Positions 1 through 10,519 of a DNA stretch of 64,000 nt are shown piece by piece. This DNA is from Neoceratodus forsteri (taxonomy: Eukaryota; Chordata; Ceratodontiformes; Ceratodontidae), in contig JADMNL010000023.1 in the NCBI GenBank assembly GCA_016271365.2, positions 606,580,501 to 606,644,500 on the forward strand, written 5' to 3'. The notes beneath the pieces are model-generated. The model did not search any database. It was not told the origin of the DNA and saw only the letters and a list, made by a program, of their open reading frames with translations. Position numbers and translations under genes: made by a program. How positions within the stretch are numbered: the stretch's first letter is position 1; each line of letters begins with the position of its first letter.

Positions 1-251
1 GTAAGACACTGTGAGGTGTGGTTTATTGATTGATAGAGCATTTCTCAGGTGCTCTGCTAAAGGCACTGGCACAAGCTCCTCATGCTTCATTACACACCTG
101 GGGCATGCTTTTATCAGTCCATAACCCACACCTCATCATGTTTTAGTCCTTACATATCTGCAGTATTGATTACTGGAAAAAGCCAAAACCTACAAACAAT
201 GACAGTTAAATGTGTTTATTGTAAGCATAATTATTTTACAAATCTATGTCA
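1..251. other. Left flank of the Harbinger element; possible minus-strand LINE tail
   Basis: No gene is visible. The first ~75 bases, read on the minus strand, end in a motif resembling the 3' tail of an L2-like LINE (a GCTCTATCAATCAATAAAC-type stretch). That is too short to classify. The rest is AT-rich and unassigned. Confidence 0.25.
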
Positions 252-769
252 GATACCTGGGCCCAGATATTCCAAAGCTTTGCTCCAGGTACAAAGTGTT
301 TGCACTCCATTGCACATACTGTAGGCTTGTGCTGAAATCCCATATGCAAAAGGTACCACTGTACATGATAATAGCACTAGTGCCCCAGCTCAGAGAATAA
401 TATATGCAGCACACAAAGGCTGGGGCAGTACTATGCATATCTATGTAGTGAAATATTCAGCATGTTAGTGTCGTTCAAATGGGTTTGCACAGATTACTTA
501 GTGCTGCACACTTACCACCTATAAAATGCTGTCTTAAACCAGGGCAAACTCTTGATGCAGACAGAGATGCTGCAGGCCACAGTCCAAGATGGCATTCGTT
601 GGACCACATCATCTACCTCATGCAGCAGGTCCTGGGGATGAGGAGAGGGCAATGCTGGGCCCAGACACAGGCCACAGAGGCACTATGCTGCATAGAGACA
701 ATACCGTCCACGAGTCACATTTGAACTTCTTAGTAATGTCCAGCTCATGGGCAGTACAGGCCCAGCTGA

Positions 770-1238
770 CACATGCTCAGGCACCTATGTGAGCTTCTGC
801 ATAACCAGCTCTGGACAGACACCAGCACAGCCATGCATTATCTGTAGAACTCAAGGTGATGACTGCACTATGTTTCCTGGCCACCAGCACATTTCAGACA
901 CTGGTGGGGTACACAACTGGTATCTTGCAGTCAGCCACCTCACACTTGTTGGTTCAGTTCCTAGAAACCCTACAGGACCATGCTGAGGAATTCATCATAT
1001 TTCCCAGCACACTAACCAAGTGAACAGCAACCATGCAGCAGTTCCATTGGGTTGCACACCTACCTTCTGTACTTGGTGCCATTGACTGCAACCATGTTGC
1101 AATACAGGCACCCACCCAGTGATGGAGTGGAGGTCTATCTCAATAGGAGGGTACCACTCCATCAATTGCCAGTTGGTGTGCGATGCAACAGGGTGCATCA
1201 TCAAGGTTCTGCATGGTACCCGCAGCACCTACAACATC
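770..1238 (+). pseudogene. HARBI1-like Harbinger transposase, N-terminal half (broken)
   Basis: PIF/Harbinger transposases are DDE-type (DDE_Tnp_4) nucleases that cut and paste their element. Reading frames 785-1238 with small shifts gives CELLHNQLWT, then HALSVELKVMTALCFLAT, FQTLVGYTTGILQSATS, LVQFLETLQDHAEEFIIFP and PSVLGAIDCNHVAIQAPT. These follow the family order: helix-turn-helix-like N-terminus, then the first catalytic Asp in the AIDCNHVAI block. After a frameshift it continues YLNR and YHSINCQLVCDATGCII, the conserved block after the first Asp. There is a TGA after the FPSTLTK stretch and another after QAPTQ. The frame breaks off at about 1238, where a CR1 is inserted, and resumes at 5486. 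Family assignment is strong; it is clearly a pseudogene. Confidence 0.85.
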
Positions 1239-1245
1239 TTCATAG

Positions 1246-1782
1246 TTGACCCTTGACTCCTTAACTCTAGATCTAGAGGTTAATATGGATACAGGTACAA
1301 ACAACTACGTTAAACCTAAAGAAATGTTAGTACTAGGCAACTCCATCATCAAACATCTGGACCGTGCTGTTAGTAATACAAATGAATCCAGTAGGACATT
1401 ATCTAGTTTTAGTGGGACCAGAGTGTCTGATATTACATGAATGCTAAACACCATCCTGCATAATGCAGGCGACAGGCCATTGGTGATTGTTCATGCTGGA
1501 GCAAACAAAATCTTTCACGACTTGGTTCCTAAAATCAAGCAGGAGTATGTAGTACTAACAAACAAACTTATAGAACTGGGGTGTGATGTTGCCTTATCTG
1601 AGATCTTACCAATTCCTAAAGCAACAGAGAATCAGTATAACAAAATAAAGGTAAGCAATGAATGGATCAGAAAATGGTGCCTAAAACAGGAAATCAAATG
1701 CATCACACACTGGGAAGAATTTAATGAACATGAGGAACTCTTTGCTGGGATGTCATACAGTTCATCTAAGCAGAAAAGGTGA
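1246..1782 (+). pseudogene. CR1 ORF1, SGNH/GDSL-esterase-like domain, one in-frame stop
   Basis: CR1 ORF1 proteins carry an SGNH hydrolase-like esterase domain thought to act in the retrotransposition particle. Here 178 codons run in one frame, broken only by a TGA at 1438-1440 (after SGTRVSDIT). Visible blocks are LVLGNSIIKHLDRAVSN (block I, with GNS in place of the usual GDS), a RTLSSFSGTRVSDIT block, LVIVHAGANKI (block III GxND, here GANK), then ELGCDVALSEILPIPK and WCLKQEIKCITHWEEF. The changed Asn in GNS and Lys in GANK suggest catalytic loss. The start at 1246 is only the first ATG after the insertion junction; the true 5' end may be truncated. Confidence 0.8.
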
Positions 1783-1979
1783 TGCTCTTCTTGGAAAACA
1801 TATTATATCCTTCATAACAGATAATTTAAACTGGATTTTCTGGGGAGAGGCAATATTTCTTAACCTTTCTTGACTCGGTATCAATCCTACCTCAGCTACC
1901 ATAAGGGCAAATCCATTAGAAAACAATAACACAGAATCCAGACTTAAGCATGGTAAAAGAAGTATAGTGATAGTAATAA

Positions 1980-2870
1980 TTTAGACATACTACTTGTAAA
2001 TGCCCACAGCCTAAATATAAGATTGACAAACTGAAATATATTCTGTCGTCACAAGAAATAGCTATCTGTGGAGTAACAGAAATCTGGTTTCGCTATAGGG
2101 ATTGGAACACTGAAATACAGGGATATACTAAGATATCAAAAATCAGAACTATAAGAGAGGAGGAGGCATAGCTTTATACTTAGCTGATAAATACAAGGCC
2201 CATGAACTTCATCCCACTACAGATACTAGCAATGAAGTAGAACCTGTATGGGCCTAAATACTTCTACCAGCAAGAAAACTGGTGGTGGGTCTTGGATATC
2301 ACTCACCTAACCTAGATTCAGAGGAAAATGACAATTTTCTGTCAGCTATTGAAAACATGGATGTTACAAGTGACTAAATTCTCATGGAAGACTTCAATTT
2401 CCTTCAGTAAATTGACAAACAAAATGCTTAATGTCAGATTGGTCCTAGTAAGAACAAATCCAGAACAAATGGTTTGATACCTTTTATTTGACCAACAAGG
2501 ATGTTACAAAAAAGAACAAAGAGTTTTAGCTTTCAGACCAACAAGTCCTTCATCAGAAGTGTAAAGAGAGTTATTTAGAAAATCCCATATTATTAACACT
2601 TAGACCATGCACAAAAAACAGAAATCTTTTCATTGGTTTAAAACAGGCCTTCAGAAATAATTAAAGTGACACTGGAGAGCTTGACTATCTAGAGTGATTT
2701 CAGCTGAACCAAACTTAAAGGTCAGAGTCCTTCAATAAATTGATCAACCTTAGAAGGAGTTGATAGCACTGAGAAAATATTTCTTGATATATTAATACAA
2801 CTAAATTTGGAGCAATTAGTCAAGCATGGTACGAGGGAAGAGAATATATTAGACCTCCTACTTACATGCA
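1980..2870 (+). pseudogene. CR1 endonuclease (APE-type) domain, degenerate
   Basis: APE-type endonucleases nick target DNA for LINE integration. Fragments in shifting frames match the CR1 order: LLVNAHSLNI near 1997, KYILSSQEIAICGVTEIW near 2035 (the TETW-type motif), a GGGIALYL-like stretch near 2160, MEDFNFPSVN near 2385 (GDFN-type motif) and, after the 2416-2727 insert, VDSTEKIFLDILIQLN and EENILDLLLT. Stops and frameshifts are frequent. Domain identity is clear; activity is not possible. Confidence 0.75.
2416..2727 (-). mobile_element. SINE-like insert with a 16-bp target duplication
   Basis: TCCTTCAGTAAATTGA (2400-2415) and TCCTTCAATAAATTGA (2728-2743) flank this 312-bp segment with one mismatch. 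Removing it restores the CR1 endonuclease frame (NFPSVN joined to the EGVDSTEKIF region). Inside is a stretch that on the minus strand reads like the end of a common vertebrate short retroelement, with GTTGGTCAAATAAAAGGTAT. I cannot name the family. The minus orientation is inferred from that tail. Confidence 0.6.
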
Positions 2871-2912
2871 TAGCAGAAGGTATAACAGAGCCACGAATTA
2901 CACTACCCCTAG

Positions 2913-3083
2913 GGCAGCAACCACACTAATGTGTTCATTTACAGAGCACAACAGATGTGAGAGATCATGGGATATCATCACTTCCTGGGTGGTTGGGCAT
3001 GAGACCGCAGGCCAAGTGCATCCAACCACCCGAGAAGTGACGATATCCCATGATATACCACACCCTGGAGTGACTTATTGCTA
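2913..3083. repeat. Foldback (hairpin) element, GCAATA family, copy 1
   Basis: Arms at 2965-2996 and 3022-3053 are inverted repeats matching at 29 of 32 positions, with a 25-bp loop. The right end is CCCTGGAGTGACTTATTGC, matching the right ends of the copies at 60.7 kb and 51.1 kb. The left outer part is diverged. It lies inside the CR1 at 1239-5484, so it is younger than that CR1. Confidence 0.65.
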
Positions 3084-3804
3084 TTATGAACTGAGTTTCA
3101 AGTTTTATGAATAAAAAAATAAAAGAAACAGGTTTTAAAATGTTTTATTAATGAGTTTTGGGTGGTGTAGGAGTACATTTTGAAAAAATAGTTCTCAGAC
3201 AGTAGAGAGCAAGGAAGCTGGTGGCGCTGGAACTGTTTTGAAGCCATGATGATGCAGCCCGATATCACCATGGCTTCAAGAGCTCTGGGCCAATCAGATT
3301 CCTCTATTTATGATCCTCAGTTCATAATTAGGCTTAAATTTAAAATGCAAATATATCCAGGGTAAAACTAAGATAAAAGACTTCTTTAAAGCAGAATACT
3401 GCAAAATCAGGCACCTCACAACCTGGGACTGGGATACAGAACTAAGAAACCAAGGGTTATTTAGCATCTGGGAAAATGTAGTCATAAATTAAATTACTGT
3501 ATTGAAAATGGGCACCCACATGAACCAAATACAAAAATAACCACAGAGTTCCATATGGTAGAGGAAAACATCCAAAAATGTATTTGAAAAACAAGGACAT
3601 GATATGCAAAATACAAACAACAGTGAACAGAAAGTAATTGGTAGTTATATAAAAAATCAGCAAATAACACTAAGACCGAATAAGGAAAACTAAACAAAAT
3701 CTTGAAAAATAATCGGCAAATGATACAAAGGATAATAAAAAAGTTTTACAATTACTGCTCTATGAAGGGTACCCATGGAACAATACGACCAATAGAAACT
3801 GATT

Positions 3805-5205
3805 TAGGATTGTGAGTGATGAGACTAAGATGGCAGATGAATTTAACAAATATTTCCTGAGTGTATTTAAACCCAAGGAATGCAATACAAATACTAATCT
3901 AATGAGCTCAGAACATTTCTCACCTTTCACAATCCATGAAGTAATGAATGTACTCCAAACCCTCAAACAAAATAGTTCAGCGGGACCTGACAGAATTCAC
4001 CCCACATTCCTAAAAGAAGTATCAAGTCAGTTGTCAGGACTGCTTATGTTGCTATTTAATGCACCCTGAGTGAAGGGAAAACTCTCTGAATGAAAAGAAG
4101 CAATCAGAATGCCATTCATAAATCTGGTAGTAGGAAGGATGTAAGGTATTTTAGACCTATAAGCTTGACTTCAGTTATAGGTACAGTAAATTACTTGAAA
4201 GATTGATACAGCAATGCATAACTTTGCACATAACACAAAGTGAACATCTAGACATAACCCAGTATGTCTTCTTCCTGGAAGATCCTGCTTAACCAATCTT
4301 CTCAACTTTTTGAACTCATTAGCACGGTTTTGATAAAGGTTTCTCTGTAGACATAGTCTTCCTGGATTTTTCAAAAGCATTTGACACTGTGTCTCATAAC
4401 ATCTTGATTGAACAATTGATTAAACTCAGACTACATATAAATATAATTAACTGGGTTAACTCATGGATAGACAACAGAAGGCAGAGAGTGGTGATCAGGG
4501 CACATATGTCTCCATGTGGTCAAGTCACAGTGGGTTCCTCAGGCTCTGTCCTGGGGCCTTCTTTAATATTCTAGTCTCCTCCATGCACACTTCCAGCAAT
4601 GCTTGGGTGTCTAAATATGCAGATGATTGTAAAATCGACAGCATAGTGAACGATCTGCAAGCTGCACAAGAATTTCAGGCAAACCTAAAAAACTGGAGAA
4701 GTGGGCTGATATGACAATAAAATGATCTTTAATGAGACCAAGTGTAAAGTTATACAACTGGGTATAATAACCTTAGAACATTATACAAATTAAACAACAT
4801 ATATCTGCAAGAAACTGAAAACAAAGAGATCAAGGTGTAATAGTTAACAACAAGCTAACCTTTGATACTCACACAAAAACAATGGTCAAGAAATGCCAAA
4901 GAATTATTGGTTATATTTTTAAAACATTAAGAGCAGTGAGCCAGAGGTGATTGTACCCTGTATACTAGCCTGGTTAGGCCACACCTCAACTATTGTTCCT
5001 TTCTGTGCTTCAACTACAATGGGTGGAAAAAATGATAGAAGGAGTTCAGAGAAGAGTCACTAAAAGAACAAGAAACATGCAGCATTTAAATTACAAGGCT
5101 AGGTTAAATCATCTAGGTATGTACTCAATGGAGTACAGGAGACTTAGGGTGACCTCTGCCTCACATACAATGCCATGCAGAATGCATCCTTGTTGGAGAC
5201 AATAG
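3805..5205 (+). pseudogene. CR1 reverse transcriptase, degenerate
   Basis: Fragments follow CR1 RT order: DETKMADEFNKYFLSVFK (about 3819), LKQNSSAGPDRIHPTFLK (about 3964), FLDFSKAFDTVSHNILIEQL near 4365 (motif A), a GSVLGP block near 4540, and KYADDCKI near 4612 (motif C, with the YADD catalytic pair). It ends in the YSMEYRRLRVT-type C-terminal block near 5120. Frameshifts separate the pieces. It belongs to the same insertion as the esterase ORF upstream. Confidence 0.8.
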
Positions 5206-5485
5206 GATTAATAAGGCATAATGTTACTAAAACACAAGAACCCATAACCAAAAGTTAAAGGGTGAGGTAACTAAAACAAAAAGAGAAAAATTGGTACACT
5301 CAAAAATCATTTCATCATGGAATGCACTGCCCAAACACATAGTTGAAAGTGATACCATGAGTACATTTAAAAAAGCTAGATGAACATATGGGAATGTAAA
5401 ACAGTACTTCCACCAATAGATCTAAAGGTGGCAAGTTTCCTAAAAGGCCACGGCCTCCTAAACTCATACTAACCTATGAACCTAT

Positions 5486-5960
5486 ATAACACAACTTCAT
5501 CCTGTGCCAGAGGTTTGAACATGGGGATATCCCTACTGGCCACCTCCTCAGTGAGTATACCCCAAAGCCCCTCCTGCCCCTCACTGTACATGATGACACT
5601 AATCAATGCCCTTTACTTCCATAGGGGACAGTGTCTATCCCCTGCATCCCTGGCTCCTCATACCTGTCCTATGCTCTGCATCCATTGCAGAGAACAGGTA
5701 CAATGTGGTACACAGTGCCATGCACAGTATCATTGAGTATGTCTTTGGAATGCTCAAATGTGGTTTTGTGCCTTGATCATTTCAATGTGCCCTACAGTAC
5801 ACCATTCCAAAGCCTGGGCCATATTACTTGCCTGTTATATGCTACACAACATGGCACTGAACCATGTGATATACATGCTGGCCCCAGAGGAACAACCTGC
5901 AGGATTTGGAGCCAAAGAACGAGGAGATACTGGAGCAGCTCAACAGGTGTGACTCCAGAA
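5486..5960 (+). pseudogene. HARBI1-like Harbinger transposase, C-terminal half (broken)
   Basis: This continues the frame broken at 1238. Visible blocks are FILCQRFEHGDIPTGHLLSE (5495-5554), IGDSVYPLHPWLLIPV (5621-5668, second catalytic Asp in GDSxYPL), then RYNVVHSAMHSIIEYVFGML (about 5696-5755, third acidic residue Glu in IIEYVFGMLK). After a frameshift come LDHFNVPYSTPFQSL and CYMLHNMALN, the family's LHN block. Together with 770-1238 the full DDE set (D, D, E) is present, but stops and frameshifts make it a pseudogene. This is the best evidence that the CR1 at 1239-5484 is a nested insertion. Confidence 0.88.
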
Positions 5961-6869
5961 TGACCATGAGGGCCGGGGTAGAAAGCCAGAATTATAAAAC
6001 ATATTCAGACATGGTGGGTGAGTAGATACCACACAGGAGACTTTCATATGTTTAGTCAATGTATTATCAAACACCAATAATGGAACATACAGAGGCCATG
6101 CCAGGCAAAGGGTAACAAAAGGGGAAACAGATATGCATTGCAACCAGGTTGGGGTCCATGTTAGCAGGGGTCCTTAAAGGGTGTCAGCAGAGATATATGC
6201 CATCCAGGTGGGGTGGGAGGGGTACATAGAATTACAGGTCCATCAGGCAGGGGTAGCAAATGGAGTTCACACAAAGACAGGCCATTTTGGGGGCCAAGGG
6301 CTGTACACATAGATACCTGCCACCCAGGCAGGGGTGTTGTAGTACAGGTCATCCATGCTGGGGTTTGGATGGCCTGGGTTGGATCACAGGGCAGAAGGCA
6401 GTGCTCATGTGTACTGCGGGAGGAGCAATATGTTGGTGAGGGTGGACATTTACAACATATGCATGTTCACTACCACCTCAATCAGTATGGACAGTGTGTC
6501 AGCACTGTACCTGGTATGGCTGGGGGTCTCATCCAGAGTGTGAGGGATGCATCTGTGGATGGTGTTACCCACCCCCAGCTGCAGTCCCATGGGGTACACC
6601 CAGGAGGAGCAGGTTGTGAGCTGGTGTGCAATGTCCTTGATGACCTAGGAGTCCTGGATGTGATAGGCATTCTCATCCAGGCACTGTATGGCATGGACAG
6701 CCTAGGCTATGGCGCCCTTCGCAGTACCTGCCATCATTGCTGCAGCCTCCAACACAGTGGCACACAGGTGGATCCATGCAGCTGGTCATGTTCTGGTGCT
6801 GTAGCTCCATGCCAGTGGACAGGTTACATAGGACTGCCATGAGCTACACATAACATGCCTTCACACTCC
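5961..6869. other. Harbinger interior between the two genes
   Basis: CpG-poor sequence between the convergent gene remnants. It holds open frames on both strands, the longest at 6213-6842 (+, 209 codons), but no recognisable domain. Probably Harbinger 3' and intergenic sequence. Confidence 0.4.
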
Positions 6870-8462
6870 TAAGTACACTGCATGTCCTTGTGCAGCATGT
6901 AGTGGAGGCATGTCACTTCCTGCTGCATGATACTTTGTGCTAACACAGCCGACCACAGCAGCTGCCAGTTGTCAGTCACATCCCACTGTCTCCAGTGACT
7001 GTCCACTGGGACACTGGCTGCACTCTTGGCTCTTGTACAGCTGGTGCTGTACCACAGTTTGTACTGTGATCCATTGTGGGTGCTGTGGGCTGGCTGTGGC
7101 TGGCCCAGTGTGATGGGCATGGGGCAACAGCGCTGTGGCTATGCTGGAGGATGGATAATGGTGAGGCCCAGGGATGGCTGGTCCTGCGGTATTGGCCAGG
7201 GACAGGAGGTTGATGGCTGTGCCATGGCAGGGGTCATGGGTGACTCAGCAGTGGCTGTGCCAGGGGCTGTGGGGCCTGCACCACTGTGACTGGTGGGCCA
7301 TGTGAGGACAGCATCTGGGCCTAATTTGTATGGGGCTGATGGGGAAACCCTCCTAGTCTGGGGCGGGCCCTCCTGTCTCCAGCTCCTGATGCGGGTCTCA
7401 CCATCCTCTTCTTCCATGTACCTCTCACTGCTGTATGCCAGCTGATACAGATGAGTGGGTGGCAGGGCTGCTGCCACCAAGATGGTCCTGGGGCATTCTC
7501 TGCCATGTCCAGCATGATGTAGTGTGCTGCTGTTAGAGGAGAGTGGAGTTATATAGCACTGTAATGTACAGAGCAGTGTGCCAGCCAAGGTAGCATGCAT
7601 GCCTGGCATACAGTGACACTTCACCCATGTTGTGTGTGTGGTGCACTGCCTATACACTGGTGTCCCTACCCACCCCGCACTTACACTGGTGAGCACACAC
7701 CCCATCACCTTGAGGCACATAACCTAACACTGGTTAGTACATATCCCAGCACCAGTAAGCACACCCTTGAACACCTGTGAGCCACACCTAGCACCAGTGA
7801 GTACACACCCCACCACCAGTAAATACATATCAAGCCACCCCATTGGGCACACATCCCAGAACTGGTGAGCACACAGGCAGCAACACATGGGGCACAATCG
7901 TGGATCTGTACACAGATGGTTACACACATTGCGTGACAGGGAAACAGTAGTGTGGCCTACACCCAATGTGTCACCCAGCACTGGTGTATGCATGCACTCA
8001 TACATATTTACACCCACATACACATACATGGCCAATGGAATATTGCACTGGCTGTCACTCACATGACTGGGCAGGTCTCACTTGGTTCTTGTAGCTACCA
8101 CCCAGCACTCCCATCACTTCCACTGGCCAATAGGATGTATGCTATGGCCTCCTCTGCAGGATACAGGGTATGTGCAGCTGTCGATGCCCATTGCCCCCAT
8201 CTGTGATATGCAGCTCCCCATGGTGTGTTGCCATGATTGCCTTTGTTTGCCTTCTTATATCCCTGAAGCATTTCTGTACTGCCTCCATAGGCCTGTTGCA
8301 GCCACTGACAGCATTGGTAATCTCCTCCAAGGCTCACCATTTGTGGGCATTCATGCTGTTGCTCCAGGACAAGACTTTCTACCTGGCCTTGTAGGCCTGT
8401 GCCAATGCTTGTAACTCCTCCACGGAAAAGTGATGGGCCTGAATTCTGTCTGTGTCCTCCAT
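6870..8462 (-). pseudogene. Harbinger Myb/SANT-like accessory protein (broken)
   Basis: Harbinger elements encode a second, Myb/SANT-like protein (NAIF1-related) that binds element ends and helps import the transposase. A minus-strand ATG at 8462 opens MEDTDRIQAHHFSVEELQAL, then after a frameshift ALEEITNAVSGCNRPMEAVQ and KCFRDIRRQTKAIMATHHGE (8190-8330). This is a three-helix SANT/trihelix pattern with W/F spacing. Downstream open stretches at 7139-7515 (YSSERYMEEEDGETRIRSW, then Pro/Thr-rich) and 6869-7120 (VLAQSIMQQEVTCLHYML, a Gln-rich helical stretch) fit the variable C-terminal part, possibly as a second exon. Convergent orientation to the transposase is normal for the family. Confidence 0.7.
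7684..7880. repeat. 22-bp minisatellite
   Basis: Degenerate tandem units of CACCAGTGAGYACACAYCCC recur at 7684, 7728, 7750, 7772, 7792, 7814, about 7840 and 7860, mostly spaced 20-22 or 44 bp. The array lies within the Harbinger interior, in or near the intron between the Myb domain and the C-terminal part. Confidence 0.65.
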
Positions 8463-9039
8463 GGTACCTGCTGGACAGGAGAGTGGAACACAGGTGACTG
8501 GGGAGTACACACATTGGCACACAGCTGAATGAGACTGTGGTGTACTCTCCCACCCCCCAGCCAGTTGAGGGGTGAGCAATGCATGTCTTACCCTAACCCT
8601 CGGCCATCTGGCACAGGCCTGCCTGTGTGCAGACACAGCCATCATGAAGGTCACAGACAGACAGGGTTGACATGGGCATGGGTCCACAGGAACCCAGGGT
8701 CACCACCACCACTTATAAATGTATGTGAGGGAGTAACTCCACTGATAGTGTGCACATGGTCTATAGTGGTGGTGGTGGTGGGGTGCTTCCACCCAGACAT
8801 GGCAACATCACCACTAGATGTGGACATCATTTACCACCACAGCCACATGTCCAGGGTAACACTATGCCATCAGCCACCACTGCTATGTCCTGAACACAAT
8901 CGGCTGAAGGATCTGATCACGGATAAGTTAGTAGGGTGGACAACATAGATGGGGTGGAAGGGGAATTAAGGTCTATTCTCGAGACAGCTAAGGTACATAT
9001 GAGAATGGTAACCAAAATGAACAGGTTCAAGAGACCACT

Positions 9040-10330
9040 ATGGTTCTCGCAAGAGTCAGGGAAGTGGTGAGGGCCATGAAAAATGCCTTCTATAAATTTA
9101 AAGAAAGCTGGATGAGGAAGAATGAGAAGAATATTTGCTGAAAAAGGAGGCAAAGAGGGTAGTTAGGGAGGCAAAAGTAGACACAGAGCTACATATTGCA
9201 GAGGGGGTCAAGAGTAGAGAAAGCAGTTGTTCAGGTATATTAGTGAAAAAGAAAGAAAGGAGGGGAATTGTGAGGCTAACAGAGGAGATAGGGTGACTGT
9301 GGCAGAGGGCAAAGGCTGCCATCCTTAATGATTACATTTCCTTAGTTTTCACTAGGAAGGACAGTTGCATTTGCCAGGAGTGGCATCAAAGTGGGCTATT
9401 AAGGTGGTCCTGAGATTAAGCAGCCAGCATTTACTAGTGAAAGGGTTCTGGAAAGTGCTGGCAGCCGACAGATTGATAAGGCTCCAGGACATGATAGGTT
9501 GCATCCAAGGATACTCAGGGAATTGCAGTGGAACTAGCTGATTCCTTGGTAGGTCTATTTGACAGCTGTTTAAGGATAGGGTGGTTCTGAATGATGGAGA
9601 GTGGTGGATGTGGTTCCACTCCATAAGGGGAAGGCGAGGGAACAAACAGGGAACTACGGCCTGTCAGTCTTACTCTCTATTGTACGAAGACTGATATAGT
9701 CAGTGGTCAAAGAGGATCTTCTGACTACTTAGACAGCAATGGTCACCAGGATAGAAGCAGCATGGATTTGTGGCAGGAGATCTTGTCAGACTAACCTGAT
9801 AGTTTTCCTTGACTGGGTGATGAAGGAACTGGCTAGGGGCCATGCTGTAGATTTGCTCTACTTTGGCTTCAGCAAGGCTTTCGACTCAGTACCCTACAGA
9901 CGCCACCAAGAAGATGGAGGATGGTGTGGCTAAAGTCAGAGTATTCTGAGTAGGTAACTAGCTAGGGAGACAGCAGAAGGTAGTGGTCAATGGGGTTAAG
10001 AGTTAAATCATAAGAGATGGAGGTCATGAGCGGGGTTTCACAGGGATGTGTCCTGAGACCAGCCCTCTTCAACAAGTTCATCAGTGGCATTGGTGAGGGG
10101 ATATGGGACAGGCTATGTCTCTTTGCAGATGACACTATACCCTGTGGGAGGGTGGATAGTGATGAGAGAATATAGGAAATGCAGAGACACTTGCAAAAGC
10201 TGGAGGGGTGGTCAAGTGTTGGTAGTTGAAATTCAACACCAAAAGTGCAAGGTGATGAACCTAGGGAACAAGAACCTGGGAAGGAGTACTGGATTGGAGG
10301 GATGAGACTCAGTACCATGGCTGTCGATTG
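9040..10330 (+). pseudogene. CR1 reverse transcriptase, degenerate
   Basis: Blocks in order: REVVRAMKNAFYKFKES near 9050, DKAPGHDRLHPRILRELQ near 9478, GRRSCQTNLIVFLDWVMKEL near 9772, LLYFGFSKAFDSVPYRR near 9856 (motif A, with the first Asp altered to Gly), a GVSQGCVL-like block near 10035, and LFADDTIPCG near 10120 (motif C, FADD intact). Several frameshifts and stops. Confidence 0.8.
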
Positions 10331-10519
10331 AGACCTTGAGTTATCATCACTGACTCACTAAAACAACTGAGCCAGTGCAACAAGACATATACCAAGGCAA
10401 ATAGTATGCTTGGCTGTATCGGAGGAGTACTGATAGCAGAAAAAGGAGGTAATATGTCCCCTGTATAGATCCTTGTTGAGGTCACACCTGGAGTACTGCA
10501 CCCAGTTCTTGGGTTCTCA

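Larger units (their letters stand above)
1239..5484 (+). mobile_element. CR1-type LINE inserted inside the Harbinger transposase gene
   Basis: A near-complete CR1 in the + orientation: SGNH-esterase ORF1 (1246-1782), endonuclease (about 1980-2870), reverse transcriptase (about 3805-5205) and a 3' end in a repeated AACCTATGAACCTAT-type tail. The flanks are ACAAC(AT)CTTCAT before the element and ACAACTTCAT after it. This looks like a target duplication of the host transposase sequence, which reads on in frame order after 5484. The copy is itself interrupted by a SINE-like insert (2416-2727) and a foldback element (2913-3083). The stretch 3084-3345 is not recognised; its ends carry a 13-bp inverted match (ATTATGAACTGAG near 3082 and its complement near 3317), suggesting a further small insertion. 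Confidence 0.85.

Noticed and set aside
6213..6842. 209-codon open frame (+)
   Set aside because: Gly/His/Val-rich product typical of TG-rich DNA, no domain, lies between convergent Harbinger genes.
8529..8948. 139-codon + open frame
   Set aside because: Crosses the Harbinger-CR1 junction and lies antisense to the Myb gene's upstream region.
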